DNA from: CBDDDW01 sp965226805
Lineage (GTDB): Bacteria; Chloroflexota; Dehalococcoidia; Lucifugimonadales; JAGWBF01
Reading direction: 5' to 3'
DNA length: 64,000 nucleotides
NCBI GenBank assembly: GCA_965226805.1
Contig: CBDDDW010000025.1
Span: forward strand, 62,001-126,000
A program made the position numbers and the translations under genes. The notes beneath the pieces are model-generated. The model made no database searches. It saw nothing but the letters and a program-made list of their open reading frames with translations, and was not told the origin of the DNA. Shown piece after piece: positions 32,305-41,471 of the stretch. The number at the start of each line of letters is the position of its first letter. Within the stretch, counting starts at the first letter, position 1.

Positions 32305-33633
32305 GTGGGCCGTTCAGGCGAGATCGGCATAGGTCTCATGGGGCTGGGTGTCGTCGGCGGAGGCGTCGCGAAGGTGCTGCTGGATCAGGCTCATCCCTTC
32401 ATCAGAAGAGCCGGTCGCTCACTCCGACTAACAGGGATTCTGGTTAAAGACAAGGCGAAACGCCGGAACGTATCGGTTCCCGCCGGCTTACTCACGACCG
32501 ACCCACATGACATATTGTCCAACCCCGATGTCCACGTCGTGATAGAGCTGTTAGGCGGAGAGAACCCGGCTAGCGAGTTTATCAAGGAAGCTCTTTCTAC
32601 CGGGAAGCACGTGGTGACCGCGAATAAAGAGGTTATGGCCAAGCAAGGGCCAGGCCTGATCGCCCTCGCGGCAAAGAATGAAGTGAACCTCCTTTTCGAG
32701 GCCAGCGTTGGCGGCGGGATATCCATCGTAGGCCCGTTAATGAGAGACCTCCTGGCAAACGACATCAAGTCTATTCACGCTATAATAAACGGCACTACCA
32801 ATTACATACTGACTCGCATGGCCGAAGACCAAATCGATTTTCGTGAGGCATTGGAAGAGGCCCGGCAGCAGGGCTACGCCGAGGCTGACCCGACCAACGA
32901 TATCGAAGGGGTAGACGCGGCGTACAAGCTGGCCGTGCTGGCGGCGCTGGCCTTCCATACGAAGGTCCACGCCGACGATGTCTACCGGGAGGGAATATCC
33001 CGCCTCGCGGCTCAAGACTTCCGCCATGCTCGTGAACTAGGGTATGCCGTCAAGCTGCTCGCGATAGCTACCCTTGAAGGAAACTCTGGTAGCGCTAGGC
33101 AGGGGCTGCAGCTAAGGGTTCATCCCGCCCTCGTGCCTCTGGAGCACATGCTGGCTAAGGTAGATGGAGTTTATAACGCGATCGAGGTAGAGGGCGACTT
33201 GATGGGAAGGGTGCTATTCCACGGCATGGGCGCCGGTCGCGAGCCGACTACCAGCGCGGTGCTGGGAGATGTAATGGAGATATTAAGAAGGCTTGGCTCG
33301 GGAAGCCAGCCGGTGCCGCCCATGAAGCTTGACGAGTCGCTCGCCACAGTTCCAATGTCTGAGTTGAGAAGCAAGTACTACCTCCGCCTAACAGCGGCAG
33401 ACCGGGCGGGTGTGCTAGCACAGATCGCAAAACTCCTCGGAGACTTGCGTATCAGTATCGCGTCAGTAATCCAAAAGGATACCGATCTGCTTAACCAAAC
33501 TGCGGAACTGGTGGTAACCACTCACCCTGCCCAAGAGTCGGAGATGCAAGAAGCTATCACTCGGATGGCCCGACTTGACGTAGTTCGCGAGATCAACAAC
33601 ATGATTCGAGTGGAAGATGGCCTGGCTAACTGA
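32305..33633 (+). CDS. hom: Homoserine dehydrogenase
   Basis: 442 residues. NAD(P)-binding GLMGLGVVGGGVAKVL, the catalytic domain with NKEVMAKQGPGL, GGGISIVGPLMRDL, IINGTTNYILTRM and GYAEADPTNDIEGVDAAYKL, and a C-terminal ACT domain (YYLRLTAADRAGVLAQIAKL) for allosteric control, probably by threonine. It reduces aspartate semialdehyde to homoserine. GTG start. Threonine synthase follows, forming a threonine operon; homoserine kinase is not in the window. Confidence 0.95.
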   Translation: MGRSGEIGIGLMGLGVVGGGVAKVLLDQAHPFIRRAGRSLRLTGILVKDKAKRRNVSVPAGLLTTDPHDILSNPDVHVVIELLGGENPASEFIKEALSTGKHVVTANKEVMAKQGPGLIALAAKNEVNLLFEASVGGGISIVGPLMRDLLANDIKSIHAIINGTTNYILTRMAEDQIDFREALEEARQQGYAEADPTNDIEGVDAAYKLAVLAALAFHTKVHADDVYREGISRLAAQDFRHARELGYAVKLLAIATLEGNSGSARQGLQLRVHPALVPLEHMLAKVDGVYNAIEVEGDLMGRVLFHGMGAGREPTTSAVLGDVMEILRRLGSGSQPVPPMKLDESLATVPMSELRSKYYLRLTAADRAGVLAQIAKLLGDLRISIASVIQKDTDLLNQTAELVVTTHPAQESEMQEAITRMARLDVVREINNMIRVEDGLAN

Positions 33634-33684
33634 CTGAATGAGAGTGCGGGCCTTCCGGCCGATGGTCTCCCGCCGAGGGTAACG

Positions 33685-34767
33685 ATGGGCGAAGGTGTCT
33701 TAAGAAAGTACGAGAAATTCCTTCCCGTGAACGACGCTACCCCTATGATTAGTCTAGGGGAGGGAGATACGCCGCTGGTCAAGTCCAGCAGGTTAGGGAA
33801 GGAGTTGGGCTGCGAAGAGCTTTACTTCAAACTGGAGGGATGTAACCCGACCGGATCATTCAAGGATCGGGGCATGGTGGTGGCAGTGGCCAAAGCCCTG
33901 GAGGCCGGCAGCAAGACAATAATATGTGCCTCTACCGGCAATACCAGCGCTTCCGCATCGGCCTATGGTGGCCGATGCGGTCTTTTTACCGTGGTGCTGG
34001 TGCCCAAGGCTGACGTAGCCTCAGGGAAACTAGCGCAGGCCATGGCTTATGGCGCCAAGATCCTGGCCGTCAACGGTTCCTTCGACCAGGCCCTCTCAGT
34101 GGTGCGCACGATCACTGAGAGGCATTCCATAACTCTCGTAAACTCAGTGAATCCCTATCGCCTGGAGGGACAAAAGACCGCGGCCTTCGAGATAGTGGAT
34201 ATACTGGGAGACGCGCCTGACTACGTTTTCATCCCGGTTGGGAACGCGGGCAACATCACTGCTTATTGGAAAGGTTTCACGGAATATCTGAGCCATGAAG
34301 TGTCGAGCGGGACCCCCAGGATGATGGGATTTCAGGCTGAGGGGTCATCACCGATAGTCAACGGCTCGCCGGTGAGCAACCCAATGACCATCGCCTCGGC
34401 TATTCGAATAGGCAACCCGGCCAGCTGGGAGAAGGCCCTGGCGGCAAGGGACGCGTCTGGAGGAGTCATAGATAAGGTCAGCGACGAGGAAATCCTAACT
34501 GCGTATCGACGGCTCGCGTCTGAAGAGGGGATCTTTTGTGAGCCGGCTTCAGCCGCCGCCTTCGCGGGTTTGACCAAGTTGTCCAACCAGGGACTTAGCC
34601 TAGCCAACCGGCGGGTTGTGTGTATAATAACCGGAATGGGCCTGAAGGATCCGGAGTTGGCTGGCCGCGTAACGCAGTCGGAAATTATCGAGGTGAGCCC
34701 CGATATAGAGCAGGTGGAAGCGGCCCTCATGGTCCCCACAGCTTCGGAGAGAAGGTGGGATGGTTGA
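33685..34767 (+). CDS. thrC: Threonine synthase
   Basis: 360 residues, a PLP enzyme converting O-phosphohomoserine to threonine. EGDTPLVKSSRLG, the PLP lysine in NPTGSFKDRGM, ASTGNTSASASAYGGRCG, NSVNPYRLEGQKTAAFE, PVGNAGNITAYWKGF and the C-terminal GIFCEPASAAAFAGL are all present. Length fits the short bacterial class. It follows hom by 51 bp and overlaps folE by 8 bp. Confidence 0.95.
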   Translation: MGEGVLRKYEKFLPVNDATPMISLGEGDTPLVKSSRLGKELGCEELYFKLEGCNPTGSFKDRGMVVAVAKALEAGSKTIICASTGNTSASASAYGGRCGLFTVVLVPKADVASGKLAQAMAYGAKILAVNGSFDQALSVVRTITERHSITLVNSVNPYRLEGQKTAAFEIVDILGDAPDYVFIPVGNAGNITAYWKGFTEYLSHEVSSGTPRMMGFQAEGSSPIVNGSPVSNPMTIASAIRIGNPASWEKALAARDASGGVIDKVSDEEILTAYRRLASEEGIFCEPASAAAFAGLTKLSNQGLSLANRRVVCIITGMGLKDPELAGRVTQSEIIEVSPDIEQVEAALMVPTASERRWDG

Positions 34768-35338
34768 AGAGCAGAGGATCGAGGCGGCCGTTCGCGACAT
34801 CCTCAATTCCATCGGAGATGATCCCTCTAGGGAGGGTCTGAGGGAGACCCCACTTAGGGTTGCGCGCATGTACGCTGAGCTGTTCTCCGGTATTGGCGTG
34901 GATCCGAGGTCGGCTCTGGACACTGTTTTTGAAGAGGAGAGCCACTCCGATTCGGAGGAAGTAGTTATCGTGCGGGACATGCCGTTCTTTGCTCTGTGTG
35001 AGCACCACCTGCTGCCGTTCTATGGGCATGTCCACACGGGTTATATTCCGAACGGTAGGATCGCAGGGGCAAGCAAGATGGCCAGGGCCCTGGAGGTGTT
35101 GGCGAGGAGGCCACAGCTCCAGGAGCGCTTGGGAAGCCAGCTGGCAGACGCCATGCATGACGTGCTGAGGCCGGACGGGGCGGCGGTCGTGATCGAGGCA
35201 GAACACCTGTGTATCTCCATGCGTGGGGTTAAGAAGCCGGGCGCTCGTGTCGTAACATCAGCTACCCGAGGGTCCTTCGAAAAGCGCGGGATCAGTAAAG
35301 GTGAGTTCTTGGCGTTACTCCATAAGAGTGGACGGTGA
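34760..35338 (+). CDS. folE: GTP cyclohydrolase I
   Basis: 192 residues: first enzyme of folate or pterin synthesis. Zinc and active-site motifs are ALCEHHLLPFYGHVHTGYIP, GASKMARALEVLARRPQLQE and AVVIEAEHLCISMRGVKKPG with the second zinc Cys. The N-terminal helix SIGDDPSREGLRETPLRVAR is typical. ATG overlaps thrC; its TGA overlaps the next GTG start, so the operon continues. Confidence 0.95.
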   Translation: MVEEQRIEAAVRDILNSIGDDPSREGLRETPLRVARMYAELFSGIGVDPRSALDTVFEEESHSDSEEVVIVRDMPFFALCEHHLLPFYGHVHTGYIPNGRIAGASKMARALEVLARRPQLQERLGSQLADAMHDVLRPDGAAVVIEAEHLCISMRGVKKPGARVVTSATRGSFEKRGISKGEFLALLHKSGR

Positions 35339-36318
35339 GCTACCTGACGAGGATTGACTCCTACCAGAGCGCTGAGGGACGGTGGCAACCTCTGCTGGCG
35401 ATGTCCGCGGCAGCCACAGTATTTGTCACGCCACAATGGCAAAAAGTGTGGTGGGACGAGTTCGGCGATGGATCCGAGATGCTTCTGCTATGCTTCCAGA
35501 CGGATCGCGACGTCGAAGGAATAGCTCCACTGATGCGCCGGAATGGCACGATCTCTCTTATCGGCAGCCAGGACCTGTTCGACTATAATGATTTTCTAGT
35601 CTCTCGGGACGCTGAGTCTCGCTTTTACCCGTGTCTCCTCGATCATCTGGCTGGAGAGGAGTGGGATACTCTCGACTTGTCGTCTCTACCTGAGAACTCG
35701 CCTACGCTGACTTATCTGCCGGGCCTTGCGAGAGAGAAAGGATACCGGGTAGAAGTTAGGGAGGATGACGTTGTTCCGGGCCTACCCTTGCCGGGCGATT
35801 GGGACGCCTACTTGCAAGCCCTGCCCAAGAAAGATAGGCACGAACTGCGCCGCAAGCTGCGCCGCCTGTCTACGGTGGAGGACGGATTTAAATGGTACAA
35901 AGTCTCCGACCCCTATGAGGTTGAAAGTAGTCTAGAGGACTTCTTTCGCTTGATGAGATATAGCCGGGAGGTGAAAAACCATTTTCTTACGGAGCCGCGG
36001 GAGCGGTTTTTCCGGAACGTAGCGAGGGAGATGGCCGACGCGGGTGTCGTCAAACTATTGTTCCTGGAAATGAGAGGTGCGAGGGTGGCAGCGGCTATGT
36101 GCTTTGACTACGGGCAGTCGCGCCTGCTCTACAATAGCGGGTACGACCCAGAGTATGGATTCTACAGCGTGGGTTTGTTGCTTAAGGCCTTATCTATAAA
36201 GGACGCCATCGACGAGGGAATGGCTTATTTTGATTTTCTTAGGGGATCCGAGCCCTACAAATACGATCTCGGTGCAAAAGACAGATCTCTCTATCAAGTT
36301 GTGGTGACGAGAAATTGA
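35335..36318 (+). CDS. FemAB/GNAT-6-like acyl- or aminoacyltransferase
   Basis: 327 residues with the CelD/FemAB-like pattern: FVTPQWQKVWWDEFGDGSE near the start, the central basic LPKKDRHELRRKLRRLS and C-terminal GNAT fold (ARVAAAMCFDYGQSRLLYNS, GLLLKALSIKDAIDEGMAYF, FDFLRGSEPYKYDLG). Members transfer acyl or aminoacyl groups to cell-envelope or small-molecule acceptors; substrate is unknown. It is translationally coupled to folE before and to the MshA-like gene after, so a role in the same glycoconjugate or thiol pathway is possible. Confidence 0.75.
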   Translation: MSYLTRIDSYQSAEGRWQPLLAMSAAATVFVTPQWQKVWWDEFGDGSEMLLLCFQTDRDVEGIAPLMRRNGTISLIGSQDLFDYNDFLVSRDAESRFYPCLLDHLAGEEWDTLDLSSLPENSPTLTYLPGLAREKGYRVEVREDDVVPGLPLPGDWDAYLQALPKKDRHELRRKLRRLSTVEDGFKWYKVSDPYEVESSLEDFFRLMRYSREVKNHFLTEPRERFFRNVAREMADAGVVKLLFLEMRGARVAAAMCFDYGQSRLLYNSGYDPEYGFYSVGLLLKALSIKDAIDEGMAYFDFLRGSEPYKYDLGAKDRSLYQVVVTRN

Positions 36319-37520
36319 AAGTAAATAGGGTAGCGATTATCAGCTATCACACGTGTCCTCTTGCGGCACCGGGCAAAGGAAAGACCGGTGGAATGAATGT
36401 CTACGTCAGGGGGCTTTCCAGGCACCTGGGCGGTAAAGGGGTCGCGGTGGATATGTTTACCCGCTGCCACCCCAATCAACAGGACGATGTCGTAGAAGTC
36501 GGGGACAATGTGCGGCTGGTCCATTTGGCGGGTGGCCCGCCCGAAGCGACATTGGACACCCTGTACTCCCACTTGCCGCTTTTCCGCGAACAGCTCGAGA
36601 AACATGCCCTTGATGAAGGCGCAAAGTACCAGGCAGTCCATTCCCATTACTGGCTCTCGGGATGGGTCGGCGACAGGGTCGCCAAGACGTGGAACGTGCC
36701 CCACGTGGTGAATTTCCATACGCTGGCCAAGATAAAAATGCAAGCGAGGGCCAGACAGAATGAGGCGCCTCTCAGATCCCATGTGGAGAGAGACCTAATG
36801 GGCTCGGCCGATTTGATAATCGCGTCCAGCACTCATGAGAAAGAGGCGATGGTGCGGCTTTACGACGCCCCTGACGACAGGATTAGTATCCTACACTGCG
36901 GTGTTGATCTGTCGCTGTTCAAGCCCCTTGATATGGGAGAGGCGAGAAGGAGACTGGGTCTGAACGGCGAAAAAGTGGTGCTCTACGTGGGCAGAATAGA
37001 GCCCATCAAGGGGCTGGAGCTGCTTGTTCAGAGTGCTGCGCTGATGGAAGGGACCCAGAAATTAAGAGTGATGGTGGTCGGAGGAGACCCTGCCCAGGAC
37101 GGGGAGATCAAACGGCTGGAGGCGCTTGCTAAAAGTCTGGGAATCGATAGCATAGTGGATTTCGTGGGCGTAGTGGACCAGAGACTCCTCCCCCTTTATT
37201 ACAACGCAGCCGATGTCTGCGTCGTGCCATCCTATTACGAGAGCTTTGGCCTGGCAGCCTTGGAGGCTCTCGCCTGCGGCACACCTGTGGTGGCATCAAG
37301 GGTAGGTGGCCTGCCAGGCATAATACAGCATGGCCGTTCCGGCTACCTGTTGCCCTGGCGTTGCCCTGAGCCCTTTGCCGATTCCATTGAGGCGATCCTC
37401 TCTAGCAAGGGATTGCAGGTGAGCATGAGTCAGGCCGGCCGTAAGCGCGCGGAGGGCATGGGCTGGAACGCGGTGGCGACGGAGACACATCGGCTGTACA
37501 CGTCCCTCCAAAGTGTATAG
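36315..37520 (+). CDS. GT4 glycosyltransferase, MshA-like
   Basis: 401 residues. N-terminal GKTGGMNVYVRGLSRHLGGK followed by VAVDMFTR is the hallmark of MshA (UDP-GlcNAc: inositol phosphate transferase of mycothiol synthesis) and sucrose-phosphate synthase relatives. The C-terminal half has VLYVGRIEPIKGLELLVQSA and the donor-binding PSYYESFGLAALEALACGTP. A TTG start overlaps the previous stop. An MshD-like double acetyltransferase and a PIG-L deacetylase are encoded within 2.5 kb. The donor and acceptor are not proved by sequence; another GT4 sugar transferase role is possible. Confidence 0.8.
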   Translation: MKVNRVAIISYHTCPLAAPGKGKTGGMNVYVRGLSRHLGGKGVAVDMFTRCHPNQQDDVVEVGDNVRLVHLAGGPPEATLDTLYSHLPLFREQLEKHALDEGAKYQAVHSHYWLSGWVGDRVAKTWNVPHVVNFHTLAKIKMQARARQNEAPLRSHVERDLMGSADLIIASSTHEKEAMVRLYDAPDDRISILHCGVDLSLFKPLDMGEARRRLGLNGEKVVLYVGRIEPIKGLELLVQSAALMEGTQKLRVMVVGGDPAQDGEIKRLEALAKSLGIDSIVDFVGVVDQRLLPLYYNAADVCVVPSYYESFGLAALEALACGTPVVASRVGGLPGIIQHGRSGYLLPWRCPEPFADSIEAILSSKGLQVSMSQAGRKRAEGMGWNAVATETHRLYTSLQSV

Positions 37521-37545
37521 CTAAGGGCCTCCTTGTTCATAGGCT

Positions 37546-38256
37546 ATGGGCTTCATAAATAAGATAGTAAGCGGCTGTGGCCTGCATATCCGGACCACAC
37601 TCGTGGCCGGTATGTTGGTTATTGTCCCTGTCGTCATCACCTTCGTACTCCTGAGATTTGTCTTCAATGCCTTTGACCCCCTGCTAAAGGACCTGCTCGA
37701 GCTGTTCGTCCCCAAGTATACGCCGGGAATGGGGATAATCGCCCTATTGATAATCGTATACCTGGTCGGTCTGGTGACTACCCACTGGCTCGGGAGGCGC
37801 ACGATAGCCCTCGCAATGGGTCTTGTGCACATGATCCCCGTGGTGAATTCCGTCTACCGTACGGCCCACCAGGCGACCCAGGTGTTTTCGTCGGTCAATG
37901 CCAACGGCAAGTTCAGTGCCGTGGTGCTGGTGGACTTTCCAGGCTACGAACTTAAGTCCCTCGGACTGGTCACGTCTACGCTTAAGGACCAGGACGGCAA
38001 GAGCCTGTTGACAGTGTACGTGCCCACTTCACCCTTCCCCACGTCGGGTTTCCTGATAGTCCTGCCTGAAGATCGGGTAACTCCTACAGACATTGCCGTC
38101 GACGACGCCATGAAGATGATAGTGTCGGTTGGGATCGTGACTCCGAAACAGATAACCACTTACCCCAATCCGCTAGCGGAGGTTCGTCCAATTTCCCTGG
38201 ACGAAGTCGAGGCGGAGAAGCTTCAATCCAGAGATACGGAAGACTCGAACCAGTGA
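37546..38256 (+). CDS. DUF502 family membrane protein
   Basis: 236 residues: two N-terminal membrane helices (TTLVAGMLVIVPVVITFVLL and GMGIIALLIIVYLVGLV) then a conserved soluble part with RTAHQATQVFSSVNANGKFS, VVLVDFPGYELKSLGLVTST and VYVPTSPFPTSGFLIVLPED. This is the DUF502 signature, of unknown function. The last 34 bp overlap the convergent acetyltransferase gene. Confidence 0.88.
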   Translation: MGFINKIVSGCGLHIRTTLVAGMLVIVPVVITFVLLRFVFNAFDPLLKDLLELFVPKYTPGMGIIALLIIVYLVGLVTTHWLGRRTIALAMGLVHMIPVVNSVYRTAHQATQVFSSVNANGKFSAVVLVDFPGYELKSLGLVTSTLKDQDGKSLLTVYVPTSPFPTSGFLIVLPEDRVTPTDIAVDDAMKMIVSVGIVTPKQITTYPNPLAEVRPISLDEVEAEKLQSRDTEDSNQ

Positions 38257-39128
38257 AGCTCCTGGACCGTCCGGTACCCGGCTGAGAAATAGAGTTTTGT
38301 CGCGGCGACGTTCTCTTTGTCCACGTTAAGTCTTATGCGAGCGGCGCCCCTCGCCCGAAGACTGTGCATCCCCGCCAGCAGAATGGGCTTACTCAACCCA
38401 CGGCCCCGATAGGCCGCGTGTATACCGACCATGCCGATGATACCGACGGGCTTCTCCGGAGAGCCGTACATTAGCGTCCAGCAGTAGCCGGCAGTGTCCC
38501 CGTCAGATGTCATGAACAGGATCACCGGAGGGCGATCGCTGGGCATGGCCGCTCTATGCGCTATCTGTTCGACCGTATTGGGGCTGAACCCCCAGTTGCC
38601 TTCAAAGGTGGCGTTCTGGATGCGAGTCAGCCGTTCTTCATCGCCCGGCCGAAAACTCTCGATAGCTAATCCCGGCTGCAGATCCACGGTCGGGACGCTC
38701 TCGTCCCTCCAGTCCATGAGCCAGTAGCGTCGTACCAGTGAGAAACCCTCACTCTCCATGAGACGCTCCCAGAACCGTGATGGGGGGAGGCATATATGGA
38801 TTACTCCGGCACCCAACTCCTTCGCCCGAGCCAGCGAAGTGGTGAGTATAATGTCCTCGATGCCCTTCTCTCTATGGTCCGGGTGAATTACCAGCTCCAG
38901 GACTGTTCGTCCGATGCGCAACTCAGGAACGACGAGGCAATAGGCTTGGAGCCCGTGGTCGTCCGAGAGGAGAAAGCAGTTTTCCTCCGGAGAAAGCTCG
39001 GGTTGGCCCAGCTCCTCCCTTAGAGACAATAGGCTAACGATTCGTTCGCCACCCTCCGCCTCGCTCACCAGGTTGATCAACTCAACTAAAGCGGGAAGGT
39101 CGTCCCAGGTGAAGTTCCTTATTGCCAA
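38223..39128 (-). CDS. Tandem-GNAT acetyltransferase, MshD-like
   Basis: 301 residues from a TTG at 39128 with GGAG seven bases upstream. Two GNAT domains: the N-terminal one (about 1-140, VLELVIHPDHREKGIEDIIL) and the C-terminal one (about 150-300) with GMVGIHAAYRGRGLSKPILL, AGMHSLRARGAARIRLNV and DKENVAATKLYFSAGY. Tandem domains of this length, with the Val-Asp-xx-Asn-Val-Ala-Ala segment, match MshD, which acetylates the cysteine amine in the last step of mycothiol synthesis. Divergent from the PIG-L gene. Generic GNAT functions cannot be excluded. Confidence 0.78.
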   Translation of the reverse strand: MAIRNFTWDDLPALVELINLVSEAEGGERIVSLLSLREELGQPELSPEENCFLLSDDHGLQAYCLVVPELRIGRTVLELVIHPDHREKGIEDIILTTSLARAKELGAGVIHICLPPSRFWERLMESEGFSLVRRYWLMDWRDESVPTVDLQPGLAIESFRPGDEERLTRIQNATFEGNWGFSPNTVEQIAHRAAMPSDRPPVILFMTSDGDTAGYCWTLMYGSPEKPVGIIGMVGIHAAYRGRGLSKPILLAGMHSLRARGAARIRLNVDKENVAATKLYFSAGYRTVQELHWFESSVSLD

Positions 39129-39276
39129 AGTATGGCTCCATGGCGGATGGCTAGATGAAGCGGCCGGCGGACCCAGGGGAGCTTGGTCGAGGGGGTTGAC
39201 ACTAGGGCTCGATTGTAGCAGAGTATCATACCGCGCACAAGGCTTGGAGCCTGCGCCCAGGTATGGAGGAAAGTCG

Positions 39277-39981
39277 GTGGCAGAGACGCCTACGAGGGCT
39301 CTGGTAGTCATACCCCATCCCGACGATGCTGAAGGATCGTGTGGCGGCACAGTGGCCAAGTGGGTGAGTCAGGGTGCCCAGGTCTACTACGTCCTCTGTA
39401 CCGATGGGGGAAAAGGTTCGGATGATCCCCAAATGACTTCGGAACGTCTGGCTTCCATAAGAGAGAAGGAACAGCTTCAGGCGGCGTCCACTCTAGGTGT
39501 AAAGGAAGTGGTGCTGCTGCGGCACCCCGATGGCGAGCTGGAGGACACCAAGGAGTTCCGTAAGGAAATTGTGAGGGTTATACGACGCTTCAAGCCCGAC
39601 GTAATTCTATGCCCGGACCCGTACCGCCGTAGCTCGCACTGGCACAGAGACCATCGCATCACCGGCCAAGTCACAGCGGATGCCGCCTTTCCCTATGCGA
39701 GAGACTACCTCCACTTCCTTGACCTCTTCACAGAAGAAGGGTTGGAGCCCCACAAAACCGGCATGATCCTGTTCTGGGCTCCCGATGTGCCGGACGTGTT
39801 CGAAGACATAACCGACGCCATCGACCCGAAGATCAAGGCACTCTCATGCCACCACAGCCAGCTCTCTGGAAGATCTACTGCGGAGATCGCGGAAGCTGTG
39901 CGAAGGAGAGCCAAAGAGGCCGGCGAATCACCGGGATATCAGTACGCGGAGGCGTTCCGAAAGATAGAGTTCAGGCGCTGA
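39277..39981 (+). CDS. PIG-L family N-acetyl-sugar deacetylase (MshB/BshB-like)
   Basis: 234 residues from GTG 39277, with GGAGGA six bases upstream. Zinc-ligand motif HPDDAEGSCGG near residue 14, TDGGKGSDDP, EVVLLRHPDGELED, and SHWHRDHRITGQVTAD carrying the distal His. These enzymes deacetylate GlcNAc conjugates, including the MshB and BshB steps of thiol synthesis. The open frame extends 200 bp further upstream, but that part overlaps the divergent gene and lacks family features. Confidence 0.88.
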   Translation: MAETPTRALVVIPHPDDAEGSCGGTVAKWVSQGAQVYYVLCTDGGKGSDDPQMTSERLASIREKEQLQAASTLGVKEVVLLRHPDGELEDTKEFRKEIVRVIRRFKPDVILCPDPYRRSSHWHRDHRITGQVTADAAFPYARDYLHFLDLFTEEGLEPHKTGMILFWAPDVPDVFEDITDAIDPKIKALSCHHSQLSGRSTAEIAEAVRRRAKEAGESPGYQYAEAFRKIEFRR

Positions 39982-40068
39982 AGTTTCGGCAGGTCGCCGC
40001 CTGACGTCGGTTCCCTAGGAGATGCCTGGTCCTTGTTTTCGCGTGGCCCCGGAACCGTTGACCTCATC

Positions 40069-40533
40069 TCACCTTTTGATTCTCGGATTCAGCAAGGCCA
40101 GGATTTTCTTTGACAACGGCAGGCGAAGGAAATCTTCCTCCAGCTTTCCCCATTTCACTTTCACGATATCGCGTCGCCGGAATCGTTTCGCCGCCCTGTA
40201 GGTAAAGAAGTAACCCCAGGGGACCACTGGATTGACGATCTGGTCGGTCAACAAGTGACCCAGGAAGGCGAAGCTGGCGCCCGTCACCACGGGGTCCCAT
40301 CCAGAAAGGTAGCCCGCGAGAAAGGCGGGCACGAGGAGCTCGTAGCTGTGAAGGAAGTACCAGATCCTGGTGTTGTCTCCCTTTACGAACCACCAGTAAT
40401 ATTCTACCAAGTGGTCTAAGTCGATCAGTACACCGGTGAAAAAGGCGGATACCATAGCGTAGGGGGACTTGGTCACTGCCCAAAGTACCCCGCCGATAGT
40501 GAGGGAAATTACCGCGTGACCCGGGGGTTTCAA
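40069..40533 (-). CDS. Putative membrane-bound metal-dependent hydrolase
   Basis: 154 residues with conserved His/Asp sites in a membrane context: PGHAVISLTIGGVLWA, GVLIDLDHLVEYYWW, FLHSYELLVPAFLAG and FAFLGHLLTDQI. This resembles the YdjM/DUF457-like family of predicted integral-membrane metal hydrolases. Function is unknown. The ATG overlaps the prmC stop by 4 bp, so it is translationally coupled to prmC. Confidence 0.7.
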   Translation of the reverse strand: MKPPGHAVISLTIGGVLWAVTKSPYAMVSAFFTGVLIDLDHLVEYYWWFVKGDNTRIWYFLHSYELLVPAFLAGYLSGWDPVVTGASFAFLGHLLTDQIVNPVVPWGYFFTYRAAKRFRRRDIVKVKWGKLEEDFLRLPLSKKILALLNPRIKR

Positions 40534-41387
40534 CTCAAGTCCGCGATGAAAACTCGGTCTAGATCGGAGAAGTCCCGCAGTATAGTAGTGGCTGCCCTAG
40601 GAAATAATTCCCGCGCCATTTTTTCCAGAGGCCCCGCCTGATGAGGGTCTATCTCGAGGATTATGGTCCCATTCTCCTTTAGCTTGTCGGGAGCCTGGCA
40701 TAGCAATGACCTGATGACGTCCAGACCGTCGGGGCCGCCGTCGAGGGCTTCCCGCGGCTCCCATTGGATCTCCCTCTGAAGCCCTGGTATGTCACCGCTC
40801 GTGACGTAGGGGAGATTCGCGACAATGAGGTCGGCCTGCGCCTGTACGGGCTCCAGCAGGCTGCCCTGAATTAGTGTCACCCTACCTGAAACACCATGCC
40901 TCATAATGTTAAGATTTGCCGTCCTCAACGGTTCGCGACATGTGTCGGTGGCATAAAGCCGTGCCGTGGACAGTTCTTTAGCCAACGCTATCGAGATCGC
41001 TCCGCTGCCCGTGCCTGGCTCGACTATCACGAACTCACCTTCGTCCGCTACTCGTTTACCTGCGTAGCGCAAAGCCTGCTTAACCAGAAGCTCCGTTTCA
41101 GGCCGTGGAATGAACACTCCCGGGCTCACCGCGAATTCCAGCCCATAAAACTCCTTGCGCCCGATCAAATAGGCCAGGGGCTCCCCATCCATCCGCCTCC
41201 CTACTAACTGTCCCAAGACTTCTTCCTGATAGCCAGTTAGAGTTCGCTCCGAGGACGCAAGCAATTGGTGTCTGGGCATCTGGAGGACGTGACCCAACAG
41301 CAGCTCCGCCTCGAGGCGGGCATCCGCTATTCCCTCTTTCGCCAGAGAGCTGCTGGTCTGGAGTATGACCGTTCCCAGTGGGGGCAT
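40530..41387 (-). CDS. prmC: Release factor glutamine methyltransferase
   Basis: 285 residues: methylates the GGQ glutamine of release factors. N-terminal helical domain, GVFIPRPETELLVKQAL, SAM motif VIVEPGTGSGAISIALAKEL and the catalytic NLPYVTS with its NPPY-like sequence. It lies 84 bp downstream of prfA, its substrate's gene, the usual pairing. The NLPY variant of NPPY is common in the family. Confidence 0.95.
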   Translation of the reverse strand: MPPLGTVILQTSSSLAKEGIADARLEAELLLGHVLQMPRHQLLASSERTLTGYQEEVLGQLVGRRMDGEPLAYLIGRKEFYGLEFAVSPGVFIPRPETELLVKQALRYAGKRVADEGEFVIVEPGTGSGAISIALAKELSTARLYATDTCREPLRTANLNIMRHGVSGRVTLIQGSLLEPVQAQADLIVANLPYVTSGDIPGLQREIQWEPREALDGGPDGLDVIRSLLCQAPDKLKENGTIILEIDPHQAGPLEKMARELFPRAATTILRDFSDLDRVFIADLS

Positions 41388-41471
41388 GATTCTACTCGAG
41401 CCGGCAAGGTGAACTGAAGTCCCGGTAGGACGACGGCCACTCGAGGCGGTGGGCCGTTGCCGGGCAGGTTG

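Noticed and set aside
39073..39276. N-terminal extension of the PIG-L deacetylase
   Set aside because: The extension overlaps the divergent MshD-like gene and has no family similarity; a GTG with GGAGGA in front marks the better start at 39277.
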